Of a DNA stretch of 64,000 bases, positions 50,106 through 62,650 are shown piece after piece; the stretch's first letter is position 1, and each line of letters opens with the position of its first letter. The notes beneath the pieces were generated by a model. It made no database searches, was not told the origin of the DNA, and was given only the letters and a program-made list of their open reading frames with translations. Source of the stretch: Rhinolophus ferrumequinum (Eukaryota > Chordata > Mammalia > Chiroptera > Rhinolophidae); the NCBI RefSeq assembly GCF_004115265.2, contig NC_046293.1, forward strand, positions 25,988,173-26,052,172, read 5' to 3'. Made by a program: the position numbers and the translations under genes.

Positions 50106-52784
50106 TCTTAATGGTCTTCAGGTAAAAATAATTTTTATCTCAAAGAGACATAATTTGAGTGACATATTCTGGTTTGCTTCACTAAAAAGTGTCCTTGTTA
50201 CATTTCCTGAAATGTAGGTTTTATTTGCTATTTCTTATACAAGACGGTAGCCTTTGAAGAAGTGCCCTGCTTTAGAAAATAACTTATACTTAAGCCTTCC
50301 AGTTAGGTGGCCTTAAGCTTTATCTTGTGTTCCCAGTACTCCATGACAACAACGGAACAGAAACTAAGATTCCCCAAGTTCATTATAAATCCTCATACTG
50401 CAAGCCAGTTTCTGTGGTTGCTTTTCTCTTGGTATTCCCATTTTCACCAAATTCTGAGAATCTGCAGAATTTTTACCTTTTTGTCAGTTTCATAATGTTT
50501 TCTTTAAGCTGTAATATATTATACACAATGTTACAAAACTTCTGTTCTTTTCAGTGGAACATATGCCAGGCTTCCCCTCTTTAATTCTAGAAACATAGTC
50601 CAATTTATATTGGTTTGTTTCTTCAACACAAATTTGTGGGCTTTTTATGCATGGTTTCCATGACTTAAATACTTAATAAAATCTTAAAGCAAACAAAATG
50701 CAAGAAAACACAGATAGGCAGTTTAATGAACTCAGAAACACAATCAAAGAACAAAATGAACATTTTACCAAAGAGATTGAAATTTTAAAACAGAATCAAA
50801 TAGAATAACTAGAGATTAAGAACTCAATAAAAGAAATGAAGAATGAAAGAGCCAGCTTAGGTAATAGAACTGACAAGATGGAGGAAGGAATCAGTGACAT
50901 AGAAGATAGAAATCTGGAAATGACACAGATTGAAGAAGAGAAAGACTTGAGAGTTAAAAGAAATGAAAGAACTCTACAAGAACTTTCTGACTCTATCAGA
51001 AAGAGCAATATAAGAATAATGGGCATACCAAAAGGAGACGAAAGGGAGAAGGGAACAGAGAATATATTCAAACAAATATTCAACAAGAACTTCCCAAACT
51101 TGTAGAAAGAAATGGACCCTCAAATCTAAGAAGCAAATAGACCACCGAATTACCTCAGTCCCAACAGACCTTCTCCAAGGCACATTGTATTTAATCTGTC
51201 AAAAATTAGTGACAAAGAAAGAACTCTCAAGGCTGCCAGGAAAAAGAAGATGGTAACCTACAAAGGAAAGGCCATTAGATTATCATCAGATTTTTCAGCA
51301 GAAACTGTGCAAGTCAGAGGGAGTGGACTCAAATATTAAAACTATTGAAAGAGAGAAATTATGAGCCAAGAATAATATATCCTGCAAAACTATCCTTTAG
51401 ATATGAAGGAGGAATAAAGACCTCTACAGATATACAGAAGCTGAGGGAATTTTCTAACACAACCTGCACTACAAGAAATATGGAAGGAGGCTATTCAACC
51501 TGACACAAAAAAGCAAAAGAATACAAAACCATGAGTAGTATTATGAACAGACAGACAGAAGCAGGAAATGGCAACCCTATTTGGTGTACCAAATAAGACA
51601 CTATACACTTAAACATAACCCACAGGGTAAAGAAGGAAAAAAGAAAACTAAAAAGAAAGAAGAAGAAAAAGACAACTTACTACTACAGTGCAGAAATCAA
51701 CTCACAGCATACATAAGGATAATTTGTGACAACAAAAATATAAAAGGAGGGAGGGTAAAGGTCTGAATTGGTAAAAGGGAATGGAGAAAGGAAGCATGCT
51801 GAAGAAAATGGAATACTCTAAATATGAAACTTTCTTTTACATAAACTTAAAGGTAACCAATCAAAAAAAAAAATCCAGACCCGAACATAATAAAGGAAGA
51901 AACACAGGGAAAAATCATAAAATATCATCACCCTGAAATAATCACACAGCAAACAAAAAAGGGCAAGGAAACAATGGAGACACCGTCCTCCTCGAAAACC
52001 AAAGATAGAATGATAGGAAATCCTCGTATATCAATAATCACCCTAAAACTAAATGGACTGAACTCATCAATAAAAAGGTACAGAGTAGCAGAATGGGTCA
52101 AAAAACTAAACCCAACCATATGCTGTTTCCAAAAGACATATCTCAGCTACAAGGACAAATATAGACTCAAAGTGAAAGGGTGGAAATTGACATTCCAAAC
52201 AAATGGTATCCAGAGAACACAGATGTAACTATACTTATATCAGATGATAAAAACTTCAGGACAAAAAAGGTAACAAGAGAGTAAGATGGACATTTCGTAA
52301 TGTTAAAAGGGACTATACAACAAGAAGATATAACAGTCATCAATATTTATGCCCCCAATCAGGGAGCACCAAAATATACTAAGCTACTACTAACAGAACT
52401 AAATGGAGAAATTGACCAAAACACAATTATCGTAGGGGACCTAAATACATCATTGACAGCCATGGATAGATCATCTAAACAGAAAATAAATAAAGAAATA
52501 TCAGTCCTAAATGACACATTAGATGAAATAGATGTGTATAAATAATTGATATTTATAGAGAACCTCATCCTAGAACATCAGACTATACATTTTATTCCAG
52601 TGTACATAGAACATTCTCAAGGATAGAACATATATTGGGACATAAAACTAGCCTCAGAAAATTTAAGAAGATTGAAACCATACCAATCATATTCTCTGAT
52701 CATAAGGCTTGGAAATAAGATATCAACAGCAAAAAGAAAGCAGGAAAACCCACAAATATGTGAAGATTAAACAACATACTTTTA

Positions 52785-53225
52785 TTATTATTATTATTGG
52801 GGAAGGGGAACAGGACTTTATTGGGGAACAGTGTGTACTTCCAGGACTTTTTTCCAAGTCAAGTTGTTGTCCTTTCAATCTTAGTTGTGGAGGGTGCCGT
52901 TCAGCTTCAAGTTGTTGTCCTTTCAGTCTTAGCTGTGGAGGGTGCAGCTTAGCTCTAGGTCCAGTTGTCGTTGTTAGTTGCATGGGACACAGCCCACCAT
53001 CCCTTGTGGGAGTCGAACCAGCAACCTTATGGTTGAGAGGATGCGCTCCAACCAACTGAGCCATCCGGGAGCTCAGCGGCAGCTCAGCTCAAGGTGCCAT
53101 GTTCAATCTTAGTTGCAGGGGGCGCTGCCCACCATCCTTTGTGGGACTCGAGGAATTGAACTGGCAACCTTGTGGTTAAGAGCCCACTGGCCCATGTGGG
53201 AACCGAACCGGCATGGGGCCGGCCC
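52785..53225 (-). mobile_element. Long (dimer-like) tRNA-derived bat SINE inserted in an L1
   Basis: Perfect 15-bp target duplication AACAACATACTTTTA at 52770-52784 and 53226-53240. Two tRNA-like segments, each with a GGTTSRA-type B-box region, are seen on the minus strand, separated near 53,065. It splits the ORF2 part of the surrounding L1. Confidence 0.88.
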
Positions 53226-54269
53226 AACAACATACTTTTAAAGAATGACTGGGTCAAAGAAAAAATAAGAAGAGAGATCAAAAGATACATAAAAAAGATA
53301 CATCTCATTTGTTTCTAACAAATGAGAAAGAAAATAAATCCTACCAAATTTTGGGGGATGGAGCAAAAGCAGTTTTAAGAGGGAAATTCATATCCTCATA
53401 GGCCTATCTCAAGAAACAAGAAAAATCTCAGATAAATAACCTCACACCTTAAAGTACTAGAATAAATAACATTAAATAACATTACAAATCTCACATAAAT
53501 AACATTACACCTTAAAGAACTAGAAAAAGAAGAACAAATGAAACCCAAAGTAAGCAGAAGGAAGGACATAATAAGAATCAGAGCAGAACTAAAGAAATAG
53601 AGAACAAAAAAAAAATAGTAAAAAAATAAGACAATAAGAACAAAAGAGCTAATTCTTTGAAAAGATTAATATAAGTGACAAACCCTTGGCTATACTCACT
53701 AAGATAAAAGAGGAAAGACACAAATAAACAAAATCAGAAATGAAAGAGGGGAAATCATCACGAATGTCACAGAAATACAAAGGGTCATCCAAGAATACTA
53801 TGAAGGACTATATGCCGCCAAATTCAACAAACTAGAAGAAATGTACAAGTTCTTAGAAATATATAGCCTTTCTAGACTGAATCATGAAAAATTACAAAAT
53901 CTAAATAGACTGATCAACAGTAAGGAAATTTATTAGTCATCTGTAACCTTCCCAAAAGCAAAAGTCCAGGACCAGATGACTTCACTAGTGAATTCTACCA
54001 AACATTCAAAGAGGATATAATACATGTCCTACTCAAATTCTTCCAAAAAAACTGAAGACACAATACTCCCTAACTCATTTTATGAGGCCAACATTACCCT
54101 GATACCAAAACCTGGTAAGGATAACACGAAATAGAAAAAGATTAGACCAATATTTCTGATGATTACAGATGCAAAAATCCTAAACAAAATTCTAGAAAAT
54201 TGAATGCAACAATGCATTAAAAAGATTATATACATCAAAACCAAGTGGGGTTCATCCCAGAGGCATAAA

Positions 54270-54972
54270 TGTTGCCATACAGCAGCCTACCCGTCTGTCC
54301 CCTCGTGCCTACCCCTAAAGAAAGAAGAGTCTGTGAGACTAATCCTTTCAGGGACATTGCTTCACCTATGTGACATCTCCTTGTTTGGCCCCAAAGGATG
54401 GCTGGTTAGCCAATGATGGATAAGATTTGCCACGGGTGGGGAGGCAACCCAAGCCAGGCACAGTTACGTGGGGACCACCAGGAGAACTCACGGGGTTGAT
54501 GGAGGTGGGCATAGACCCGCACCTTCCCCCGGCTAAGGAGAGCTTCTGCCTCTGTGGCTGTATTCCTTCCCACAACCTGCTTAGGAAGTGACGCAAGATG
54601 TGATGACATCAGTTCTCCTTCTGTTCTTAACAATGAGTTTCAGTATAAAGGTTTTTGTGCCTGGAGAGGTACATACCACTATTATTAAGACATCTTGGGA
54701 CTTTCGATTCTGACTGTTTGCAGGCAAGGATGATTGGTTTGAATCAGTTTTCTGGTATGGTATATGAGACTCACAGACCGTGGAGAAAACAATAATCCTA
54801 CTTCCTTGTGTGAACATCAATAAAAGCCACAAGGTGGCCCGATTCGGGGCTCTCAGTCCTTTGAGGCTGTGAGACCCTTGGCCCCCTGTTTCATAATTTT
54901 CTTGATTTCTGATTCTTTCTTAACCCTTCGCTGTCCCTTCTCGTTCTCTCACTGCCTGTGTTGTGCTGGACA
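54270..54972 (+). mobile_element. LTR of an endogenous retrovirus nested in an L1
   Basis: About 703 bp from TGTTGCC to GTGCTGGACA, interrupting an L1 reverse-transcriptase region that resumes at GGATGGTTCAACATATGC. Contains a TATAAA-like motif near 54,643 and AATAAA near 54,820. No internal retroviral genes lie beside it, so it is probably a solo LTR. Exact ends and family are uncertain. Confidence 0.6.
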
Positions 54973-57091
54973 TGACACAAAAGGATGGTTCAACATATGC
55001 AAATTGATCAATGTGATACACCACATAAACAATATAAGGAACAAAATCATATCAATAGATGCAGAAAAAGCATTTCACAATATACAACAAAAATTTATGA
55101 TTAAAACACTTAATAAAATAGGTACAGAATGAAAATACCTTAACATAATTAAGGCCATATATGACAAATCCTCGGCTAATATCATAATTAATGGTGAAAA
55201 ACTTTGCTCTACATTCAGGAACACCACAGGGCTGTCCCCTATAACCTCTGCTTTTCAACATAGTGTTGGAAGTCCTTGCCAGAGCAATCAGGCAAGATAA
55301 AAAAAATAAAAAGCATCCAAATTGGGAATGAAGAAGTTAAATTGTCACTTTTTGCAGATGACATGATTCTATCTATAGAAAACCCTAAAAAACCCTCCAC
55401 CAAAAAGCTATTAGAAACAATAAACGAATACAGTAAAGTTGTCGGCTACAAAATCAACGTACAAAAGTCCATTGCATTCCTATATATTAACAATGAAATC
55501 TCGGAAAAAGAAATAAAAAGAACAATTCCTTTTGCAATTGCAACAAAAAGAATAAAGTACCTGGGAATAAACTTAATCAAGAATGTGAAAGACCTATATA
55601 CTGAAAACTATAAGACGTATTTAAAAGAAATTGAAGAAGACATAAAGAAATGGAAAGACATTCCTTGTTCATGGATTGAAAGAATCAACATAGTTAAAAT
55701 GGCCATATTACCCAAAGCAATATACTGATTTAATGCAATCCCCATCAAAATCCCAATGGCATGTTTTAAAGAAATAGAACAAAAAATCATCAGAGTTGTA
55801 CAAAACCACAAAAGACCCCGAATAGCCAAAGCAATCCTAAGAAAAAAGAACAATGAGGGAGGTATCATACTCCCTGACTTCAGTTTCTACTACACGGCAA
55901 CAATAATCAAAACAGTATGATATTGGCAGAAAAACAGACACACAGACCAATGGAATAGAATTGAGAACCCAGAAATAAACCCACATAAATATAGACAGAT
56001 AATTTTTGACAAAGAAATAAAAAATATACAATGGAGAAAATACGGCCTCTTCAATAAATGGTGGTGGGAGAATTAGAAGGCCACATGCAAAAGAATGAAA
56101 CTAGACTTATATCTGTCACCATGTACCAAAATTAACTCAAAATGAATCAAAGACCTAAACATAAGACCTGAAACAATAAACTGCATAGAAGAAAACATAG
56201 GTACTAAACTTATGGACCTTGGGTTCAAATAGCACTTTATGAATTTGACTTCAAAGGAAGGGAAGTAAAAGCTAAAGTAAATGAATAGGACTATATCAAA
56301 CTCAAAAGCTTCTGCACAGCAAAGAAACCATCGACAAAACACAGAGGCAACCAACAGAGTGGGAGAAGATTTTGCAAACAACATTTCTGATAAAGGGCTA
56401 ATATCCAAAATATATAAGGAACTCATACAACTCAACAACTACAACAACAACAACAAACCAAGCAATCCAAATAAAAAATGGGCAGAGGACCTGAATAGAC
56501 ATTTCTCCAAAGAGGACGTACAAATTGCCAATAGACATATGAAAAAATGAAAAATGCTCAACATCACTAATCATCAGAGAAATGAAGTAAAAACCACAAT
56601 GAGATATCACCTCATACCATTTAGAAAGGCTATCATCAACAAGGCAAATAATAACAAATGCTGGAGAGGCTATGGAGAAAAAGGAACCCTCATACACTTT
56701 TGGTGGGAATGCAGATTGCTGCCATATTCTTATTACAAGGAACAATTCAATTTTTGCTAAGTATGTCATGTGCCATATAAAATTAGTAGTGGCATTTTGA
56801 AATTGTTCAACTTTTATTTTGAAAATTTTCAAATATAGCAAATTTAATGAGCCCACATACACCCTTCACCTAGCTTTGTCTATTTAATTTTCAAATATTT
56901 TATCTTTGAAAAGTTCTAAACGACTTATTAGTTTAATATTTGCACATATTTAATAAAACAATAGCTTAAAATTTATTTGAATCCTAGGGATCATCATTTT
57001 ACTAAATTTAAAAATGAATTTGTTCATCACTCAAAAATTTTTAAAATAAATAAAACATTGTTATAGAAAATAAATTATTTAATTGTTAACC

Positions 57092-57097
57092 TTTATT
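57092..57097 (-). terminator. Candidate poly(A) signal of KLRK1
   Basis: AATAAA on the minus strand about 155 bp after the KLRK1 stop codon. It is the nearest such hexamer. Confidence 0.45.
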
Positions 57098-57249
57098 CGC
57101 TGCAAGGTTATGTCTTGTGGCATGTTAAATAGAAAAAATATTTAACAAATATTGGTGTAACTTTCTTCTGGAAGTTTTCTTCATAGAGAACACTCAGGGA
57201 ATGGCTTTTGTGTCTTTGAATCTTTTATGTTTTATAAACATTAAGCTTT

Positions 57250-60200
57250 TTATACATTCTTCTGCATACAAATGAACGTGTTTTGATTTGAACAGTTTTC
57301 TGTGTAACCTTTAAAACTTGAGCCATAAAGCGCACAGTTTCCAGGTCCCATGTTAATCATTGTTAGTCTAGAGAGAGAAAACAAATTACATTTATTAATG
57401 TAAGAATATAAAAATGAAATAGTATTTATTTAAATATAGGTACTGAAATAATATCATTTCAGGAGTATTTAGGACCATACCTGGCCTTTCCTAATTCACA
57501 GATACGCAATATATACCCAACTCAGAAAATAAAAGTAAAAATAGCATTCTATTGTAAATTATGTACTACTATTTTTATACATTGGAAATCAGCCAATTTA
57601 GAAAGTCATGAAATTCTCTTCACATATGTACCTGAGTGAAAAGGAAAATTTTAAATGTTTTTTAAAAAATATTTGGATTAGAAATCAATTAGAATTCATG
57701 TTCAGTGTCATGTTTTGTGAAAAGTATACAATCTTCAATTAGATGCAATTTTACTTGGTAAGAAAATTTTCAAAAGTTGTAAAATCCTCTAATACCTACA
57801 GAGGGTGCCAAAAACATGTATATACATTTTAAGGAAGGAAAAAACTGTATTAAAATTGTAATAATATATACTGATAACAAAAGGGGAATACAAGTCACAT
57901 TTGACTTCTGCAATCACAAGAGGTGCTCAAAGTGGTACCTTCAGCGTAATTTTAATACAATTTTTTTCTTATCTTAAAATGTTTATACAATTTTTTGGCA
58001 CCCTCTGTATATAATTAGATAAGAAGGTAGATAGTCCCGGGTACATGAATACAAGGCGAAACTTGAAAGGAACTTATGACAGTAAGGAGTTGTCCATTGA
58101 TCATTGCCAATTAACCATTAATGTAGCAACATAAATTTAAGAGTCAGCAAAAACAGCTTTTGTGTCACTTAATGGTAATTCTGGCTATAGAGTCAGAAAG
58201 ACATATATCTGAATCCTTGTTGTAATTATTGCTAATGTTATAACTAGATGAGTTATTATACACTCTGAGACTCTGTTCCTTACAAGCAAAATTTGGTTAA
58301 AATTATACATGTTATATAAAACTTTTAAGAGTATTTCATGAGAAGATATATATATATATAGATAAATAGATAGATACACATACATATATACATGTATGTA
58401 TATATACACATACATATATACATACATGTATATATATGCACATATATACACACATATATACATATGTATATACATGTATATATATGTGTATATATCTATA
58501 TCTATATATATATGGCTTAAAACTGTCACAGAGAGGAAAAGCACCAAATTAAGTGAACATTAACATTAATGTTGTGATTGTCTTTATTACTTATTAAATC
58601 ATTAAAGATTGAAATAAATAAAATATACTTCAAATAAATAATTTAAAACACATTCTAGAGAACTTCTGTTTTATCTGTGATATTATAAGACTGAAGGAAA
58701 GCAGAAGTCGTAAACCATTTAGGTTTTGTTTCTGATCTTTGTGCCAGAATGGAGACATTACTAACCAGTGTAGTGATAGGCCAGATCTTCCAAAGGGAGC
58801 TCTGTGAATACTAGGCTATTGTCACTTGGCTGGTGTACAGACTTGAGCTGTATAATCAATGGCTAAAAGAGGAACATATAGATACCTAATACACATGATA
58901 CCTGAGTCTAGAAAGATATAGAAAGCTGCAGTTCATAGGACACTGTAATTGAGATGACAGAGTTGAAGGAAAAAAGAAATCTGAAGATATGCAAAAGGTC
59001 CCAGTTGAGTACTCAGCAGAATATTGATCAATATATATCTACTCAATAACTACTCAAAGACAAAGAAAGGACTATCTAAAATGATTTAGAGGGAACAGTT
59101 CTTAGTGCTTACACTAAGTTCCAGTGCTTACATTGGAATCAACCACATTTGTCCCAGTCATATTGTAAAACCTCATATTTCTCAAGGCTTTGAGATTACA
59201 TAGAAGGGGCTTGGCTCAGTTGTGGGGGATAATTAGCTCTAGAATGAAAATACTGACTAACAATAAATAAAGCAAGACCAAAACAGATCAAGCTGTTCCC
59301 AAGTAACTTATCTGAGTTCCACAAAAAATGTTCATGAGTATTTATAGCAATAAAAAAAAAATGTAGCATCAAAGAAGATGCTCAATATCATTAGTCATTA
59401 AGGAAATGCACATTGAAACTATGAGACACCACTACACACAGTAGAATGGCTAAAATTTAAGAGACTGACCATACGTGTTGACCAGGCTGTTGAGCAACTA
59501 GAAGTCTCACGCACTGCTGGCTGGGAATGTAAATGCAAAGCCCCTTTGGATAATAGTTAGACTTAAAAAGTTAAACATATGCTTATTATATGATCCATCC
59601 ATTCCACTCCTAGGTATTTATGTAAGAAAAAGGGAAGGCTATGTTTATACAAAGACTTGCACACAAATGTTCATAGCAAGTAGCTTTATTTTTAATATTC
59701 AAAAACTGGGAACTTCCCAAACATCCATCAACAGGTGAAAGGATAAACAAATTGAGCAACACTCAGAAATGGAATGCCTCTCAGCAATAAAAACAAATTA
59801 ACTCTTTATACATGCTATGAGGTGGATAATCTCAAAATATTTATACTGAATAAAAAAATCAGACATAAAAATAGAACATACTGTAGGACTCCATTTATAT
59901 TAAATTCTATAAATTACAAACTAATCTGCAGTGACAGGAAGCAGATTGGTTGCCTGGAGTTAGAAGCAGGTAGGTCGGAGGGGCATGAAGGAGGCATAAA
60001 AAAAGTGCAAAGGGAAAGTTTTGCAGGTGATAAATATGTTAATTATCCTGATGTTATTAATGGTTTCGTGGATGTATACATTTGTCAAAATTAGACTTTA
60101 AATATGTGCACTTTGTTGAATGTCAATTATGTCTCAACAAATTGAGTAATAACTTCAAAAAAGAATGTATATGACACTTAGCCTCTCTGCTTTGGATTCC

Positions 60201-61750
60201 TCATTTGTAAAATGAGCATTGTATTAGACCTATCTTGCACAGTATTTAGCACATAGCAAATAATCAATGTTACTCATTATCACTAGGATTGGCTGCTCTG
60301 CTCCACAATGTACTAAATTTAGTCCCTAAGAGGTTTTGTTTTGTTTTGTTTTGTTTTTTGTATATGGGGATGTCCTGCCATTATGTAAAGAAAAATGTGA
60401 TCATTAACTGATCATAGGAATAGCTTAGGGACAAATTCAAAAATAGAGACCTATTGGCACAGACTTACTGGTTGGGCGAAAGAATGGAGCCATCTTCCCA
60501 CTGCCAGGATCCACTTTTTAGATTTTGTACTAGACCCATCCAATGAAAGGATTTCACCAATTTGAAGAAATCCTGTTTGAAATAACAAGTAAAGTCAGTG
60601 CTCAGAATTTTAGTATATACAAGGCCATAATCATTTAATCATTTTTTCCACACTTGGGAAAAATGCAGCCTGCCTTTTGGCATAATTCCAACTTAAGAAA
60701 CACATACACAATACCTGCAATTTTTGTGCTTTATTTTTAATACAGAATGATTTGGGGTTGATATCTGAGCCTTAGTGCCTTTATTATTATGTTTTGGGTT
60801 CCTATTCCAGAGAGTTGCTTTATATGGCAGGACCAAATATAGGAAAAGGAATTAAAACAATACTTAACCTGGTCCTCTTTGCTATATATCTTCAGGAGAC
60901 TGGAATTGTGAGACATACAAGAAGCTTGACTCTGGGACCAGCTTTTGCTCTCTTCAAAAAATTGATAGCAGTTATTTCTGTAGCACAACCAGTTTTTAGG
61001 ACATGGGCCACAGTAACTTTCTAGAAAGGGAGAATATATTATTAATTCTGCACATGTCTGACCATTGTAACAGATTTTGTCTAGACAAGTTCAATACCTT
61101 TTATATTCTAGTTCTAAAATTCTAGATAATTAAACCAGTGTGGTCATACCCAATGACATCTCTACACATAGATAGATAGATGATAGATAGAATGATAGAT
61201 AAACCAAAAGAGTTCTCTACTTTTCACAAGTACTCCATCATTGTAAAAAATAAAATAAAATTTAAAAAGCTACAGTGAATTGTGGACAAGAACTTATTTT
61301 CTTACACAGATTTTGTTAACACAATTAGATACTTGCCTAAACCCAAGTATACATAGATGCATGCAATTTGTGCTTCAAAATATTACAAAACTTCCACTCA
61401 CCATTCAAAGAAATTGGAGCCACTTGGTTGAATAATGCTATTAAAATAATCATAATTATTAGAATGGTTTTTGTTGTTAGTAACATAGTCCAAGCAAAAA
61501 TAAAAAATAATTGACAACTTTCTAGACTAAAAGCTAAAATATAAAATATATTCAATATTTCTAATTTATGTTTCAGTCCTTCTGAATATTAATCAAAGTA
61601 ATTCATTACAATCATTAGATCAACAATGCTGCATTCTACTTCTCTGTTATCACTTACAATTTATGACTATGGCACTGCATATCATTACCATTACAATGAA
61701 ACGGACTCCCATAGCTACAGCAATGGACCGGGCAAGAAAAAATGGAGATG
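57250..61750 (-). CDS. KLRK1: KLRK1 (NKG2D), partial: last five coding exons; 5' exons outside the window
   Basis: Minus-strand coding exons in transcript order: 61750-61658 (membrane exon), 61437-61402 (36-nt stalk), 61020-60869, 60572-60469 and 57367-57250 ending in TAA. Splice borders and phases all fit. The membrane exon contains [14 protein letters not shown], with the arginine that pairs NKG2D with DAP10. The lectin-like domain shows [64 protein letters not shown] and [11 protein letters not shown]2D is a homodimeric activating receptor on NK and T cells for MIC/ULBP-type stress ligands. Differences from human include F for Y152, NMGP for EMQK at 183-186, and N for T205. The exons for the cytoplasmic tail were looked for up to 64,000 and not found, so they lie beyond the right edge. 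Convergent with KLRD1, as in other mammals. Confidence 0.95.
57799..58007. mobile_element. Mariner-type MITE in the last intron of KLRK1
   Basis: 209 bp bounded by TA on both sides. Terminal inverted repeats CAGAGGGTGCCAAAAA and TTTTTTGGCACCCTCTG extend inward as ACATTTTAAG / CTTAAAATGT. No transposase. The near-perfect ends suggest a young copy. Confidence 0.85.
58345..58512. repeat. (TATA/CATA/TATG)n tract in the last intron of KLRK1
   Basis: About 170 bp of alternating purine-pyrimidine units with many short palindromes. Confidence 0.9.
59370..60165 (+). mobile_element. Old L1 3' fragment in the last intron of KLRK1
   Basis: Sense on plus, antisense to KLRK1. AAGATGCTCAATATCATTAG ... AATTATGTCTCAACAAATTG is recognisable as the ORF2 end and 3'UTR of an old L1. 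Confidence 0.8.
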
Positions 61751-61974
61751 CTGTGAAAGGAAAAAAGAGTGAGAAAGATGAAAAAAGGATAAAGTGTTCT
61801 GCTATCTTTATGTTTAATATAAACATTAAAGTTTTTTTTTTTTTATGTGGGAGTGATATCAGTGCTTTTTCCTTATTTATTTTTCTCAGAACAGGTAACA
61901 TAAGTACTTTGTAAATGACTAAAAAATAAGACTATAAAAATGTAATATTTATTCCCTCCTTTTCCTGTCTAGTA

Positions 61975-62650
61975 CCCCAGTCCACCCCATAGAATAAATC
62001 ATAGTTACCATTTTTAAAATTTTCTATGGAGATACAATAATAAATATGGACACTTCCCCCTTTTAATAACACATATTTAAGAAACCATACAAAATATTCT
62101 ATGATTTTTTTCACTTAAGAAACTATCCTAATGATTATTCTATATCATGTCTTATAAAGCTGTCAATTTTTAATAAATAGCTTCTTGTATTGTGTTTCAT
62201 TGGTACACAGACAAAATCTAATTACCGACAGACTTTTAATTTTTTCCCAATGCATAGTTAAATTGTTCCTTAATTTTCACTATTAGATATAAATAACATT
62301 TCTTACACACCTGTGCATATTTTTTGATACCTCTCTAGGAGAAATTCCCAAAAGGGTAATTACTGAGTCAAAGGGCATTTGCTTTTTAAATTTTTGTAAT
62401 GATTGAAAATTTCAGTCCAAAGAGGTTTTACCAATTACATAGTACCAAATACAAATTTAAAGGCCTGTTTTCTCACATCTTCCTCTGCATTAAATATTAT
62501 TCACACTTTTTAAATGTGTAAATCTGATAAGCAATACTATTTTTTTTAATTTTAACTTTATTTTTCTTGTTATGAATAAGATAACAAAAGATTGAACATC
62601 TCTTACTATGAGTAAATTATGATTTTATTTCATTTCTCTGATACTTCTTG
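61975..62650 (-). mobile_element. Very old L1/HAL1-type fragment upstream of the KLRK1 membrane exon
   Basis: Antisense text such as GGAGAAATTCCCAAAAGGG and TTACTGAGTCAAAGGGCAT matches the usual pattern of ancient L1-like 3' regions. Ends are vague. Confidence 0.55.

Larger units (their letters stand above)
50690..56725 (+). mobile_element. L1 LINE, partial ORF1 plus most of ORF2, interrupted by a SINE and an LTR
   Basis: About 4.9 kb of L1 once the two nested elements are removed. ORF1 coiled-coil-type sequence at 50,700-51,330 (RIMGIPKGDEREKG), ORF2 endonuclease at about 51,990-52,700 (INIYAPNQG, VGDLNTS), and reverse transcriptase with the catalytic FADDM at about 55,350. Several stops and frame changes are present, so it is inactive. 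It starts inside ORF1 and stops inside the ORF2 C-terminal part (near FWWECRLL) with no 3'UTR or A-tail, which is unusual for an L1 copy. Confidence 0.93.

Noticed and set aside
52709-53064. Overlapping open frames on both strands
   Set aside because: Lie within the tRNA-derived SINE and its L1 flank.
55276-55728. 150-residue clean reading frame
   Set aside because: It is part of L1 ORF2 reverse transcriptase (FADDM), not a host gene.
58185-58547. 120-residue open frame on the minus strand rich in Y, I, M and V
   Set aside because: It is the translation of the TATA/CATA microsatellite inside a KLRK1 intron.
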